This document shows, piece after piece, positions 11,934-23,585 of a stretch of DNA of 64,000 nucleotides. Made by a program: the position numbers and the translations under genes. The DNA is taken from assembly GCA_033558025.1 (NCBI GenBank), contig JAUCEF010000017.1:620001-684000 (forward strand). Direction: 5' to 3'. The notes beneath the pieces were generated by a model. That model saw only the letters and a program-made list of their open reading frames with translations. It ran no database searches and had not been told where the DNA came from. The stretch's first letter is position 1. Every line of letters begins with the position of its first letter. The stretch comes from Phytophthora sp. 'mugwort'. Its lineage: Eukaryota > Oomycota > Peronosporomycetes > Peronosporales > Peronosporaceae.

Positions 11934-12107
11934 ACTTGCGCGGGCGAGCTGAGAGAGAGTGATAGTCACGCGGTAACAATGATGCTGCTGCTGCTCTTCG
12001 GCAGAGGCAGGTATTAACGGACAAGACTTGTAACCAGGAATACGTAACCTTCTAGAGAGAATAATAACTGGAGTAATATATTGCGTTTTGCCCCCTACAG
12101 CTCAAGT
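11934..12107 (+). repeat. Copia 5' LTR
   Basis: This 174-bp direct repeat matches 17160-17331. It starts acttgcgcgg and ends ctcaagt, and contains a GA microsatellite and a GCT microsatellite that differ in length from the 3' copy. Confidence 0.9.
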
Positions 12108-13300
12108 GATTTTGAGCCCAAAGACTCGGAAGAGAATCCCGCTGCGCACCGAAGCATCCTGCCAAGCAGAATGGAGGAGAAGAGAGCAATTACGCGGAGC
12201 TTTGCAGTTCCGTTGCTTGTAGACAACAACTGCGACTGCAACGGCCGATATAGCCGGCTGAAGCACAAACTTAATGCAAAGGGCCTGTGGGAAGACTTCT
12301 CAGTGGAAGAAAATGTGCCGTCGAAGGACAAGGAGCCTGTGAAGTATAAGAAGCACGTTGAGCGCAGGAAGACGGCTCGTTGGAAAATAGACATGACGTT
12401 GTCGCCAGAGCTCTCCAGGATGGTTGAAGAGGGGACGACGCCCTTTGTGTGCTTACGAAGTTGAAGAAGATGTTCGTGGGTGCGACGAAGCTGTCGCTAG
12501 TGCATCAGCTTCTCTCGGTCATGAGCATGAAGTACGAGAAGGGTAAGAACCTGCTGGTGTCCATCGAGGAGCTGAAGGATGGCTTCACGAAGCTCGAGAA
12601 CATGGGACTACCCATCCAGGAGCCGCTAAAGCCTTACATCCTAGTGATGGTGTTCAATGATACGTTCGAAAATACATTTGTTTTCGTCCGTATCTGGTGC
12701 ACTCCTTGGCGGAGAGCACAGAGCTGCCGTTCGATAAGCTAGTGGAGCTGCTGAAGAGTTCGTATGTGGAAAAGAAAGAAAAGAGCACTTGGAAGAGCAT
12801 GACCAGAGAGAAGCAAAGCCTGGTGAGTCAGCATTAGCAGCAAGAAGTGTATTCTGAACTGGATCACGTAGTGGTGGACAACAGCAAGACTCTAGTGTGT
12901 AATCGAGACGACAAGTGCACCATTGCCATCTGGGTAGTCACTTCGTTCGCGACTGCCGCATTTATAGGGAAAAGCAAGATCACGGTTGGCGACATCCCAC
13001 TTCCTTGTCAAAGCTGTCGCGACCTCATGATGGTGACCGTGACCCAACAAGAAAACGAGATGATGATCGAACACAAGAAGGCAATCGAAAGAGAAGTAGA
13101 GATGCTGATTCAAGTGGCAGTAAGGGCTCACGAGATGATGCACGACGAGATTCCCGCAGAACCCCAGCAAATACCGAAAGGGAAGGTACAAGAGCCATGG
13201 CAAGCAGAAGTGAAGGCTCACGATTAAGTTCGGAGTCAGCATTGATGGTGATCGACGCGAGGTGCTATGGGGCTACGACGGAACATGGTGGTGGATCTTA
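12081..13300 (+). pseudogene. Copia gag remnant
   Basis: Gag is spread over three frames. The order is a basic N-terminal region, a helical part (LLVSIEELKDGFTKLENMG), and a retroviral CCHC zinc-knuckle-like segment (CHLGSHFVRDC, near 12,918-12,970) followed by a charged tail. Multiple frameshifts and stops (for example around 12,460 and 12,700) rule out a functional protein. The zinc knuckle would bind the element's RNA in an active relative. Confidence 0.65.
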
Positions 13301-16300
13301 GATTCAGCGGCCACTACATGACATACGTGAAGGATTCTCTTGTGATCTATATTGTCCGATCTCAGCAGCAGTGGAGGTTGGAGGTAAGCATGAGTTGCAT
13401 GTCATGGGCATTGGAGACAAGCGAATTATCGTGGTGACAGACTAGGGTGAGCAGCGAGTGTGGCTTCGAAATGTTTATTACGTTCCGTGGATTCAGTTCA
13501 ACTTGTTTTCTGTTCGAATACAAGTGGCAATGCGTGGAGAAGAATACTTGGCCGTTCATTTCGACAATCCTAAGTTTGCAACAGTGTTGACCAAGGCGAG
13601 TGGTGTAGCTCACGCAAAGTTTGATCCAGAAAGCAAACTGTACATGATGAAATTTCGTGCGAACAGCACAGAGTGACCTACGGCTATTTGCGCTACCGCT
13701 ATTTCAAGTGAACAAATGAGATGCGTTTATGGCACAAGCGGCTTGGCCATCCAGGCCGAAATGCGTTTGGGGTTACTCTCCCTGGTAGTATGCAACAGAT
13801 TGGTCTGACAAGTATCAAACCTTTGGACAGAACGGAGTGTTAAACGTGTATTGAGAGCAAGCTTGCTCGTAAGTCCTTCAAGAACCACATCAGTACAGAC
13901 TAGAAACAGTGGAAAGTCGGTGAGAAAGCTAACTCAGATATCTGGGGCCCGTATCAAACGTCCTCGTACTCGGGCTGCCGCTACTTTTGTGTTTGTGGAT
14001 GATGAGAGCCGATTCGTGAGTGTGTTCGTCATGCGCCAGCGATCGGAGATCTATAGGATGTTTGACGAATATAGGTTGAATGTTGAGCGCCAGAAAGGAG
14101 TGAGATTGAAGAGCCTCAACATGGATAGTGCGAAGGAGTACGTGAAGTTGAAAGATGAGTGTGAAAAGAAGCTCGGTATGGAATGTATGCTAACGGCGAA
14201 GAAGACGCCTGAGCACAACGGCGTAGCAGAGCGCATGATACGAACGATAGCTGAGCGAGTGTCATGTGTATTGTTCGATGGCAATCTGCTAGAGCAGATG
14301 TGGGCAGACGCTGCAGTGACAAGTGCTTGCTGTGTGAATTTGCTACCAGCAAGAGCGAATCAGAGTGTGTCTTCTTACGATAAATGGTATGGTCATAGCC
14401 CACCATTGAAACATCTTCGTGTGTTTGGCTGTCTAGACTACGTGTTTGTCGAGGGGGACAAGCGCAAGAAGTTGGAGCGACGTGTAAAAAGATGGTCTTT
14501 GTGGGATATCCAAGAGACCGCAAGGATATAATCTTCTAGATTGTGAGCGACGAAGCCTGTGTACAGCCACACGGTTGTCTTTGACGAAAGTCATTTTCCT
14601 CAGTTGCTCACCATTGAGCAAGCAAAGAAGAACAAGGCATTAGCACGCCAGCGGAAGAGAGAATTACAGCAAGAGCGAGATGCTGGACCACTCACGCTTA
14701 AAACCAATGTGAATCATCATGAAGCGATAGACCATCTCTATAATGGTGTGCTGCCTTTGGAAACTAGTGATGAAGCAGCGAACGTAGAGCACGTTCCCGC
14801 TGGTCAGTCCAGTGACGTGATAGACGCTGCTGGAGGCAATTCCGAAGAGTGCGGTACGCATCATGGTGTCGAGGTCCTAGCTGATACCATGACAGGTACC
14901 AATCAGAATGAGATCAAAGAAGCAACTAGACCAATGTCGACAAGTCATGGCACAGAAGTTCAAGCAAGCTTGGAATGTCTGCGTCTGATTAATGTGGACA
15001 ATAGAACAAGGGTCGACCCGAGACAAAAGAGAAATCAACAGAGCACTAATGTACTCTCGAATCGCCCAAGTGCTGGGGCTATTCGAAGAGGTGAGCTATT
15101 GAAGGCGCTGTAGACTCTAGAGGCACTTTATTTTATTAATTTATTTATTAATTGACGACTCTCCACCAGCAAAGCGTGCGGTGAAGACAAAGGTCGTCAG
15201 AAGCAAGAGCTCAGATCATGCAGTGCATGAAGTTGATCGTGCAGATATACAGCACAAAAGTCGTGGGGAGCAGGCAACTGGCTCAAGTATCCTGAAGAAA
15301 ACCATTGAGGCAGCAGCTCGTATAGATGCGAGAAGAGATAGCACTGTAAAAAGAGGGAAACGAGGCCTAGTTGAGGTGGAGGATTCCGAAAGACCAAAAG
15401 AGTATGTGATAGCATGAATTGAATCTCCAACGACCACCAGAAGTGGACGTCGACCTAAATCACCTAGACGGATGAACGAAGTTGTGATGATGGCAAAGAG
15501 TTGGAGTCAGGTGAGGACCGAGCGAGAAATGGTTTTGTGAAGAGCGGCATGACAAAGTGGCATTCTGAAGCAATTTTCCTTTCGGCAAAGGTGATGAAAG
15601 AACCAGCCATCATTGAAGAAGCGATGAAGACTGATCAGTTTATGCAGTGGAAGCAAGCAGCGCAGGTCAAGTACAGCTCATTGCTGGAGAATCAGACGTG
15701 GGAACTAGTTCCACGTACACCCGGCATGAGAGTACTACAGAGTAAATGGGTGCTACACGTCAAATACCGCGCTGATGGAACGATTGAAAGATACCAGGCC
15801 CGTTAAGTGATAAAGGGCTATGCAAGAATATGGCGTGGATTACTTGGAAGTTTTTGCGCCTGTGGTTCGATTTGAGACGTTACGCTTCTTGCTTGCATAT
15901 GCTGCTGTGCATGTAACAACAGATTTCTTGAATGGAAAGCTGTATACCGTTGTATTTATGGAACAACCTGAGGGTTTCGTGGTTCCAGGAAAAGAGGACC
16001 ATGTGTGCAGGCTACGGGGATCGCTCTACTGACTAAAGCAAGCTCCGAGAGTGTGGTATCATCTGCTGAGAGAGTGGTTGGAAAAGAATGGCTTCACGAT
16101 TCTGAAGTCAAAAGCGTGTGCTGGAGTCAAAATCGTTAATGGAGCCCCGTGCTTTATCTCGATCTATGTGGACGATCGTATTCTTTTCGAGCCCACAAGA
16201 GCAACAGTGACCGAGTTTAAGCAAATGCTTAGAGCTCGTTTCAAGATGAAAGACCTTGGTTCAATCCACTACATTTTAGGCTGGAATACAGCGGGACAGA

Positions 16301-17105
16301 ACCAAAATGGAGACTGGTCAGATACTCGAAAGTTTTGAAATGAGCACATGCAATGGTACGTCGATTCCAAGTAAGCCAGAGTTGATGCTGTCAACAGTAT
16401 TATGTGCAAGTGATCCCGAAGAGATTGAGATGATGCGGAATAAGCCGTATCGAGCTGCAATTGGTTCACTCATGTATTTGATGCTCGGGACGAGACCTGA
16501 CATTGCCTTTGCATTACGAGAATGCAGTCAGTTCATGGCCACCCTGGCATAGCACATTGGCGAGCAGTGAAAACAATTTTACGCTATTTAAAGAAGACAG
16601 AAGTTTATGGTCTAGTACTCGGTGGAACCAAGTATGTTGGCAGCCCCTTGCAGCTAAAGATGTTTGCATTTAATGATGCAGATTTCGCAAGTCACCCTGA
16701 TCGACATTCAATTGCAGGATACGTGAAGAAGCTTGGTGAAAGTCTCGTGTCGTGGTGCAACCAAGCTGAGAAAACGGTGGCCTTGCACACCACTGAGGCA
16801 GAGTATATAGCACTGAGCATGCTAGTGCAAGAAATTATTCATCTTAGGATGATGAGTGAAGAACTGCTGAAGAAGCGGCCTGATACTACAAGTGTCTTTG
16901 GGGATAACGCTAGCGCGTTAACGTTGTCCAAGAATCCAGAGTTTCACTCAAGAACGAAGCACATAGACATAAAGCTGCTTTATTCGAGAGAAGCAAGAGA
17001 ATCACGAGATTGAAGTGCAGAAGATAGCAAGCGCAGGCAACGTTGCCGACGTCTTCACGAAGCCACTGCCCCGCGTAGCGTTTGAAAGACATAGCGATTC
17101 CTTGC
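13301..17105 (+). pseudogene. Copia pol remnant (integrase, reverse transcriptase, RNase H)
   Basis: These are ordered fragments of a Copia pol polyprotein. A GAG-pre-integrase-like piece (GHPGRNAFGVTLPG) lies near 13,745. The integrase core is at 13,920-14,400 with FVFVDDESRFVSVFV and KTPEHNGVAERMIRTIAE, which carries the catalytic Glu. FGCLDYVF follows the core. Reverse transcriptase runs from about 15,500 to 16,530 with LQSKWVLHVKYRADG, a degraded catalytic box (IYVDDRILFE, in place of YVDD plus hydrophobic residues) and MKDLGSIHYILG. RNase H runs from 16,520 to 17,105 with TEAEYIALS, NPEFHSRTKHIDIK and the terminal NVADVFTKPLP. Several nonsense codons (for example 14,529 and 15,806) and frame changes separate them. 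No open frame covers any complete domain set. Confidence 0.85.
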
Positions 17106-17159
17106 GAGTGATACCTGTGCATCACCGCGAATCTGCCTACGAGAAGCATCAGGTGGGGA

Positions 17160-17331
17160 ACTTGCGCGGGCGAGCTGAGAGAGAGAGAGTGATAGTCGCT
17201 CGGTAACAATGATGCTGCTCTTCGGCAGAGACAGGTATTAAGGGACAAGACGTGTAACCACGGATACGTAACCTTCTAGAGAGAACGATAACTGGAGTAA
17301 TATATTGCGTTTTGCCCCCTACACCTCAAGT
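17160..17331 (+). repeat. Copia 3' LTR
   Basis: This 172-bp copy of the LTR at 11934-12107 has the same ends and is followed by the second copy of the atatc target duplication. The RNase H end and a purine-rich stretch lie immediately upstream. Confidence 0.9.
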
Positions 17332-17336
17332 ATATC

Positions 17337-17830
17337 AAACTGCGGGAGCTTACCGTTGTGGTTCTACTTCGAGCATCGCAACCAGCATTACTAACACTGC
17401 TATCGGTGGGCCTTGGAGGAGCTGCAGAGACTTCTGGGGTGGGCGACGCCACAACAGACGGTAGCGCAGCGACGGTAGCACCCGGCGGAGTCGTTGTTGA
17501 GGGTGGGCTGACCTTGTCCGTATCGTCCAGCACCAACACGCCGCAGCGCTCTTCGATGAGGCGATAAACGCGTTTGGCTTGAGCAACATCAGCAAGGCAG
17601 TTAGGATCACCTGTAGGCTTGTGCATGTTCTTGAGTGCGTTGGACTTCCTCTTCATCGAGTCCGCATACGGGCAGTAAACCTCGAGGCAGGCCGGTAATG
17701 TATTGTAGCTGCACGGCGTTCCACTGATTTGCTCCAAAGGGTAGGTTCTGATCGACAAGCTTAAGCATGTACAACGTCTCCGGTGCGGACCTCCCCCTAC
17801 CCTCGCCATCTAATCCGATAATGGACACAA
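17337..17830 (-). pseudogene. Harbinger ORF2 (Myb/SANT-like partner), 5' part
   Basis: This is the N-terminal half of the Harbinger DNA-binding partner. One frame gives LVDQNLPFGANQWNAVQL, and another gives DSMKRKSNALKNMHKPTGDP, then QAKRVYRLIEERCGVLVLDD. This is the order expected for the SANT/Myb-like domain of oomycete Harbinger ORF2 (compare MKRKF-type and KxTGDP-type blocks). The change of frame near 17,690 is a frameshift. A Pro/Thr/Ala-rich linker follows and runs to the Copia insertion point, beyond which the C-terminal half continues at 11,928-11,517. Confidence 0.6.
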
Positions 17831-18461
17831 GCTACCAGACAGAAAAGCAAGGCACAGGCCATCCAGTCAGGTTTGGTTGGACGTTACGGAATGGAATTCG
17901 TACCGTCATATTTTCCAGAGACCGCAAATCTGCCTCAGCAATATGCGAGCGAATTTGGGCCACCTACCCCGTCACTTTGCTCCAAGATTTGCGACCAGTC
18001 CTGTTTGCGATTTGTGCAATTTTCTGAAGGCCCCCATTGCTAAAAACACGCAAGGAACCGGCAGAAAACCGAAGCGCTACACTCAAATGTGACGACCTTG
18101 CCGGCGTTAAGCGTGTCCCACGCGAGCTGGGGATGGTCTCCTTGTTCGCCTCCATACCTTTGGCGTGGAACTCAGCCTGCAGGTCGAGAATCCAGCCGAG
18201 GACTTCCTGGTTGGCGAGACCGTGCAGCGGGCCAGCCAGCGCGTTGTGGCCACCAGCCAGGGAAAGGTACGGGTCCGATAGTGTCGAGCCCAGACACATG
18301 AGCTCGTCGAACTCAGCGTTATCGAAGTCCAATATGCGTTGAAGTTTCGGAGTTGACGAGGCTGGAATCGTTGGAATTGTTGGGCTCACCGACTTACATA
18401 TTGTGAGATAAATAAGATCAGCTACCTAAGCCAGGCGGGCAATGAGGTTCATGCTGTCCTA

Positions 18462-18678
18462 CACTCCGCGACAAAACCTTTGTGACACCTACAGTTTTGG
18501 ACGTACCTCAGCTTCTAGGACCAGCTAGAGGACGCTGTTTTTTTAGATATGTTTCTCCTATCGGATAGGGCAATAGGTGACCGGTGACGCTGATCTAGAT
18601 TTTCCAAAGTTTGTACAGGCTGGCATACAACTAACCATATTCGCACTGCGACAAGACTTTGGGACAAAAACATGACTT
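18462..18678 (+). repeat. Mariner left terminal inverted repeat
   Basis: This arm is the reverse complement of 19635-19831 with scattered mismatches and one roughly 10-bp length difference (a T-rich insert near 18,538). It includes the shared block ggacgtacctcagcttct and ends near the shared gacttg. Confidence 0.85.
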
Positions 18679-18729
18679 GATTTCAGTATTAATAATAATG
18701 AAGTTTATGTCCGAACTGGCCTCATTGCC

Positions 18730-19602
18730 AATTTTTCTATGGACCGCCCACCAAGCCTAACGGATCGAACAATACGCCAAGTCGTCTGAGCCGCCGCCAC
18801 CTGGACCTTCTCGGCGGCCAAGTTGAAGTCTACGTACGGGTTGGCGTGCTCGGTGCGTACGATCCAAAGACTGTTGTCTTGGGTGGACTATCTAGTCTAC
18901 TCTAAAATGGATCGTACGCTCCTATTAACTAAGGAACACAAGGAAGCGCGCCTGTATTTCGCAGAGAGGCTCTCGATGGCGGCGCAGAAGGAGGTGGTGT
19001 GGCCCAGGATCATTTTTCCAGATGAAAAGAGGTTTCATTTGGACGGGCCTCATGGCTACAAATTCTACTGGCTTACTGGCAGGACCTGAGACAGCCTCCT
19101 CGCCGCTACATGAACCGGCAAAATGGGGGAGGATCGCTGATCGCTGATAGACTGGGGGTGGGGTGGGGGGCTTCGGGGACAAGGGAAATCGGAGTTGGTG
19201 GTGCTGGAGGGGCGCCAAAACTCCGGCGACTACATCTATACTATGTCGGAGCATATGCTTCCCTTCGCTCACAAGAACTACGGTACTGACTTTGTCTTCA
19301 TGCACGACAAGCTTCGATCCACGCCGCGAACGAAACGAGGTCGTTTTTTGATGAGATCGGTGTGACGCTTCTAGACTGGCTGGCCCGCTCCCGCGATCTA
19401 AACCCGATAGAAAATGTTTGGGCCATTATGGCAAGGAAAGTATACAGCACGGCAAGCAGTACAAGTCCATGCAGGAACTTACGGCTGCAGTGATGGAGGC
19501 GTGGGATTGAGTCACCATGAAGGAGCTGCACGATCTGATGGACACGATGCCGGCTCGATACTTCGAAGTGGCTCGCAAGAACGGCGACACGACCCACTAC
19601 TA
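18730..19602 (+). pseudogene. Tc1/mariner transposase remnant
   Basis: This is a DDE transposase in several frames. The helix-turn-helix-like start (LTDRTIRQVV) lies near 18,755 and VRTIQRLLSWVDY near 18,855. IIFPDEKRFHLDGPHGYKF at 19,010-19,065 carries the first catalytic Asp region. A FMHD block lies near 19,300 (second Asp). LDWLARSRDLNPIENVW at 19,374-19,425 carries the third acidic position followed by the diagnostic NPIENVW. Frameshifts and stops separate these blocks, so no active protein can be made. Confidence 0.78.
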
Positions 19603-19634
19603 AGAGCAGGATTTTCAATTTTCTAATACTGAAG

Positions 19635-19831
19635 CCAAGTCATTTTGTCCCAAAGCTTTGTCAGTGTGCGAATTATGGTTCGTTGTATGCCAGCCTATAG
19701 ATATTTTCTAGATCAGCGTCACAAGTTACCTATTGCCCTATCTGATAGGAAAAACATATCTCCTCTAGCTCGTCCTAGAAGCTGAGGTACGTCCAAAAAT
19801 GTAGGTGTCACAAAGGTTTTGTCACGGAGTG
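19635..19831 (-). repeat. Mariner right terminal inverted repeat
   Basis: This is the inverted partner of 18462-18678, ending ggagtg next to the TA target duplication. Confidence 0.85.
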
Positions 19832-20162
19832 TAGTACGTATACTCCCAGTAGGTCGACTTGTGGATGCCCTCGGCGCATTTATCGGCGAAGGTGCTGATA
19901 GCTGCGTCATGGGATGGGCGTGCTTGAGATCGCGGACGATATTGCGCTCGTGATCAGGCACCTCGGCGCGCGAGTGCAGCTCAGCGGTGACACTGGCGAC
20001 CTGTGCGGCAAATAGGGGCATCACCGGTCATAATTGACCATAGTAGACCTTCTGGTAGGGGGTCACCGCCTTCCTCCTTGGCCGGAAGGAACTGCTGAAG
20101 GTCCGGGATGGTGTGGCCGCGGAAGCGGATGTCCTCCTCGGCGTCCAGCAGTGACGTCTCCT

Positions 20163-21759
20163 ACCGCGCTGTTATGTGGTCCGCATAATGCGGAATCCGC
20201 ATTGTGGATGGACGCGTGTTTGATTCCCGCCGTGTTCATATATTTTTTGATTGACTAAAATGTACTGTACAATAATCAAAAATCGAATCAAATTTACGTT
20301 TTAGCAACTTATTCTTGGGATTGTGAATAACCCTACCACAAGCTCTGTACACAGCAGACTGCAATGTACAGAGTTTGCTTGCAATTTGCAGTTCGCTTAT
20401 TATAGGACCTGGGCGATGCCGTAAATGCCACGGAACGAGACGTGAGGTCCCAAGGTAATACACGAAATGGCAGGATGTCTCGCACACCGATATCGATACC
20501 CAAGATTGCAGTGCATTAGTTTAAGCAGGTACATGTACTACTGTTCTCTCAGCCTTAGGGCTGAGAGTATACGTGGCCATTTTCGTTTTTTTTTCTAAAG
20601 GGCATCTCAGTTAATTCTTTTGAATTTTGGAGGTGTTTATTACCATTTTTGCGAAATTCCGAAGTGCGTAAACGTGCTTTTAACGTATGTCCTGCAATTT
20701 TTTTCGCTGACTTGGCATTTGTAAGGGGCCACCGTCCGCAAAGCTCGTATGGGACGTAGTGGTGTCAACCTCAGCTGCTCTAACCTTACCTCTATCTCTA
20801 CCTCCTCAACCTCAACCTTTTGCGGTAACTACCCAACTTCCAAACTAACTTTTAACCTTTTTACTATCGATCATTGCAAATATAGCCTCCTGTCAATGAG
20901 TATACACAAATGCTTGCTTCTCGCAAAATCTCTCTCAGTATCCGCCCGGTGAGCACAATGCGCTACCAACAACGACCTGGATATTGAAGAGCGTCTTGGT
21001 AAAAATCCGGGCTAATCTATAATAAGACACGGAGTACATAACGGATAGCAAAACGCAGTATTCGCTGTCATCCATCGTTACCGAATCGGTGCTCGCTTCA
21101 CCCCGTCTAATACACCGGAGCGTTGCCTTTTACCATGCGCCTCTCACTTCTCAACATCTAGAGAAGTTTTTCCCCTAGCACACGCTCACCACTGTCGGCT
21201 CAACCATGACAAGGCCTTAAAGGAAGTCACGGGGCGCAGATCAATGGACAACGTTTGGTTTATATGCCTGGTTGTATGTGGGAGGTTAAGGAGGTTTGGA
21301 GATCTGAGTTAACCTTACCTTAACCTGTTGGAGGTTGAGGTTTAGTTACTAGCGTTGACATCATTAATGGGAAGACGCTTCATATTGGCGAATGTGCTGA
21401 GAACTTAGACAAGTTCCTCTCGATGAATTCACTTCGTGAAGCCATATACTTCCGATTATCATTTCAGCAAAGCACGGCACTGCCTTTCTTTAAGTTAGCG
21501 GCGGACCCTTGCAATGCAGAGTGCTCCATAGAAATAAACATTCGCAGAGAGCAACGGTACTACCGCTGACCATGAAGGGTCGCTCTCCAGCGAACCTTCA
21601 CCTTCAAAGAGCACCCTGTATCTCGTTTAAGTTTAAATAACCCCCTTTTCGGCCAATAAAATTGAATCTCTAAATATGGGGCTGGGGATCCACTTGATTT
21701 TTGTATGTGCCCGCAGCTTCAACTGGCACAAATCACCCGTTTAAAAATGGTACATCTGA
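20163..21759. other. Intergenic, repeat-derived, no gene seen
   Basis: No protein family was recognised. The stretch contains a 13-bp palindrome (ccgcataatgcgg, 20178-20190) beside the citrate synthase breakpoint and a perfect hairpin at 20546-20567. A CT/AACCT-rich strip at 20,770-20,850 has a partly inverted counterpart (ggaggttgaggtt) at 21,300-21,345. These features resemble remains of small non-autonomous transposons, but I could not define element ends. Confidence 0.4.
20546..20567. repeat. Perfect hairpin (9-bp stem)
   Basis: The sequence ctctcagcc, ttag, ggctgagag forms a perfect stem of 9 bp with a 4-nt loop. It has no gene context and is probably a transposon remnant. Confidence 0.6.
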
Positions 21760-22185
21760 GTTAGAGAAAAATAACACGGAAGCACCAGCACACAGCAAAT
21801 GAATCCACTTCCGCGGCTCCCGATGGGCTGTATCCGTGCAGTGATGCCTGCCGGGAAAGGCAAGGGCGTTGCTGGGTCAATGTGTTCGCAGAGGAAGCCA
21901 AGGACGGTGAGAATGTGGTGCCTGTCGACGGAAGCAAAGGCACAACGAAGCCAAGGGCGCCGTCCTTCTCTGGCGCTGCCAACTAAGACAAGGGCACCGA
22001 TGTGCAATGGTGCATATTAACGGAAGCCAAGGGTGCAGTCGTGTAGTGGTGCCTGCAGACATAAGTCAAGGGCGTTGCTGTGTCAACGTGCGCGAAGAAA
22101 GCCAAGGACGCAGCCATGCTGTGATTCTGGCACAACGAAGTCAAGGGCGCCGTCGTACTGGGGTTCTCCAGACGGTGAAGCTGCG
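21760..22185. repeat. Degenerate 36-39-bp minisatellite-like array
   Basis: A motif of the form gaagccaagggcgccgtc recurs about every 36-39 bp with many substitutions. The longer block starting aagggcgttgct recurs about 205 bp apart (21,864 and 22,069). On the minus strand it reads as an open repeat of 12-13 residues with the core APLASLC or APLTSLC followed by His- and Thr-containing variants. I do not recognise a protein family, and the array may be non-coding. Confidence 0.6.
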
Positions 22186-23585
22186 AGTGTATTTCGGGTC
22201 CCACGCGTAGTGTACGTGGTGTGTTGGATTGGGGGAGGGATGCATTTGGTGATCGGTGAATGTTTGAGACCCCGTCGAACTCCGTTGAAGGCGTGTCGTT
22301 AAGACGGTATTGTCGACATTAGAGATAAGGCCGAAATCCTGCATTATGGAGGTCACGGTTCCGATCGATTACAGTGGAGTAATAGCAGGGGATACTTTTG
22401 TATTTAATGAATGCATTTACTCACATTAGAATGATTTTGCCTACAACGTTGGTAGGCTTTGGACGCGTGCGCAGCGCATTAACTCTCGAAAAGGTCTCTG
22501 TTGTGGCGTCTGTATCGGAATGTCGACTCTTGGAAAGGTGGAATATCGGCCATGGAAAAATTCCTAGCTGTGTCGTATCGTCCAGTTGTACTCGTACATT
22601 GCGTAGTTTGGTTGGCACGAATGATTTATATATATAGATCAGCTTTCGTCGCCGCCGTCCAACGCGTCGACATAAATGCTGCCCCCCCGCTCCATTTTTA
22701 TTCAGCTTTGGTCCTAAATCTGGCTTGGTATCGTCGGTCGGATCGTTCATTGCGTCATTGGCATACAGAATTTCGCCGACATACTCGATGTGAACGCCCC
22801 CTGAGGAATTCGGTGACTTGATACCACACCGAGGCCGACAGCGGATTGCACCTGGTCGAGAGGGAACCATGGTTCGAATCGATTGCCGCACAAATCACCA
22901 AGCCGGTAATTGATACTGTTATGCACCGTGGCTGTATTTACGTTGACGCAAAAACTCGTAAGATGAGTTCCCACATTGGAGACGCAGGAGCTTTCGCATT
23001 CGCAATTCTCGTCGTAGTATTATGATATAGCAATGACTGGGTACGGGCGAGATGCCGACAAAACACTGTTGTTGATTCTGACAAGTTGAGCAGGCCCGGC
23101 TTGGGGTTCAATGAAATCATAGTCCCCTCCAACAAAAGGCAATTGGTTTGCGACGCTGCGTGGTGGTGCTCGTTGCGGAGCGGAACGAATGGCGACAAGT
23201 TGATGACAACGGGCGCCTTGGAACAGACGAATCCAGGCCAAGCGGGCGGGGATGTCGGCGTGCGTACTGTAGTCATGGACCTGCGGTCTGGGTTGGCCAA
23301 GTGGTTAAGGTCTCCCTGGTGTAGTGTCGCATCGAGGGGTTGAAACAGAAGAAATTATGGGCCCAAACGAGAAACCAAAGTGTCGAGTAGTGAAATCACA
23401 CATTTTCTTTGGGGGCTCATCCGTAGCGATCTTTAGCAAAGTATAGCCTTTGGAGGTAAATGCTTTCCTTGCGTGGCTTTGGAAGCCAGTTTGAGGGGCT
23501 ATAGACCGCGGCTCGATAGAAATATTTCCAGTAGAGCGGGTATGAAAGCAGACGGTATCTGTCCGGCCACTTTAAAATTTTCACG
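22186..23585. other. Unassigned region with fragmented minus-strand ORFs
   Basis: Minus-strand frames between 23,300 and 22,421 have coding-like stretches (KAPVVINLSPFVPLRNEHH; YRLGDLCGNRFEPWFPLDQV; GGVHIEYVGEILYANDA) that change frame every 100-200 bp. This suggests one decayed gene of unknown family. A block at about 23,287-23,310 resembles a tRNA A-box and is discussed among rejected items. No intact gene is supported. Confidence 0.35.

Larger units (their letters stand above)
11934..17331 (+). mobile_element. Ty1/Copia LTR retrotransposon, complete-ended but coding-dead
   Basis: Two direct LTRs of 172-174 bp bound a 5.4-kb element. It is flanked by a perfect 5-bp target duplication, atatc, at 11929-11933 and 17332-17336. 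Each LTR starts acttg and ends caagt. Internal order is gag, integrase, reverse transcriptase, RNase H, which defines Copia rather than Gypsy. The LTRs are similar but differ by several substitutions and small indels (GA-repeat and GCT-repeat length), so the insertion is not very recent. All coding parts contain stops and frameshifts. It sits inside the minus-strand ORF2 of a Harbinger element. Confidence 0.92.
18462..19831 (+). mobile_element. Tc1/mariner-type DNA transposon, 1.37 kb, non-functional
   Basis: The element is bounded by long inverted repeats beginning cactccgygacaaaacc and flanked by TA (18460-18461 and 19832-19833), the canonical target duplication of the Tc1/mariner superfamily. 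The inverted repeats are about 200 bp, unusually long for a simple mariner. A decayed transposase lies between them on the plus strand. The element interrupts the citrate synthase pseudogene. Confidence 0.88.
18090..20162 (-). pseudogene. Citrate synthase pseudogene, split by a mariner element
   Basis: Reading the minus strand, 20162-19834 gives the N-terminal part of citrate synthase: TSLLDAEEDIRFRGHTIPDL, then PLPEGLLW, HPMTQLSA and the conserved EGIHKSTYWEYTYYD. The sequence is then interrupted by a Tc1/mariner element (18462-19831). It resumes at 18459-18090 with [37 protein letters not shown] (containing the catalytic-loop His of the GPLHGLAN signature), [10 protein letters not shown] and [13 protein letters not shown]. 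It then stops matching abruptly. In-frame stops and at least three frameshifts are present, and both outer ends are sharp. Neither the N-terminal targeting region nor the C-terminal third is present. It looks like a captured or duplicated gene fragment. The functional enzyme condenses acetyl-CoA and oxaloacetate; this copy cannot. Confidence 0.85.

Noticed and set aside
23287..23345. tRNA-like sequence (ggccaagtggttaagg, similar to a Ser/Leu tRNA A-box)
   Set aside because: No matching acceptor stem, anticodon arm or B-box at the proper distance; the only ggttcgaatc near it is 420 bp upstream. It may be a fragment of a tRNA-derived SINE, but I cannot support a gene.
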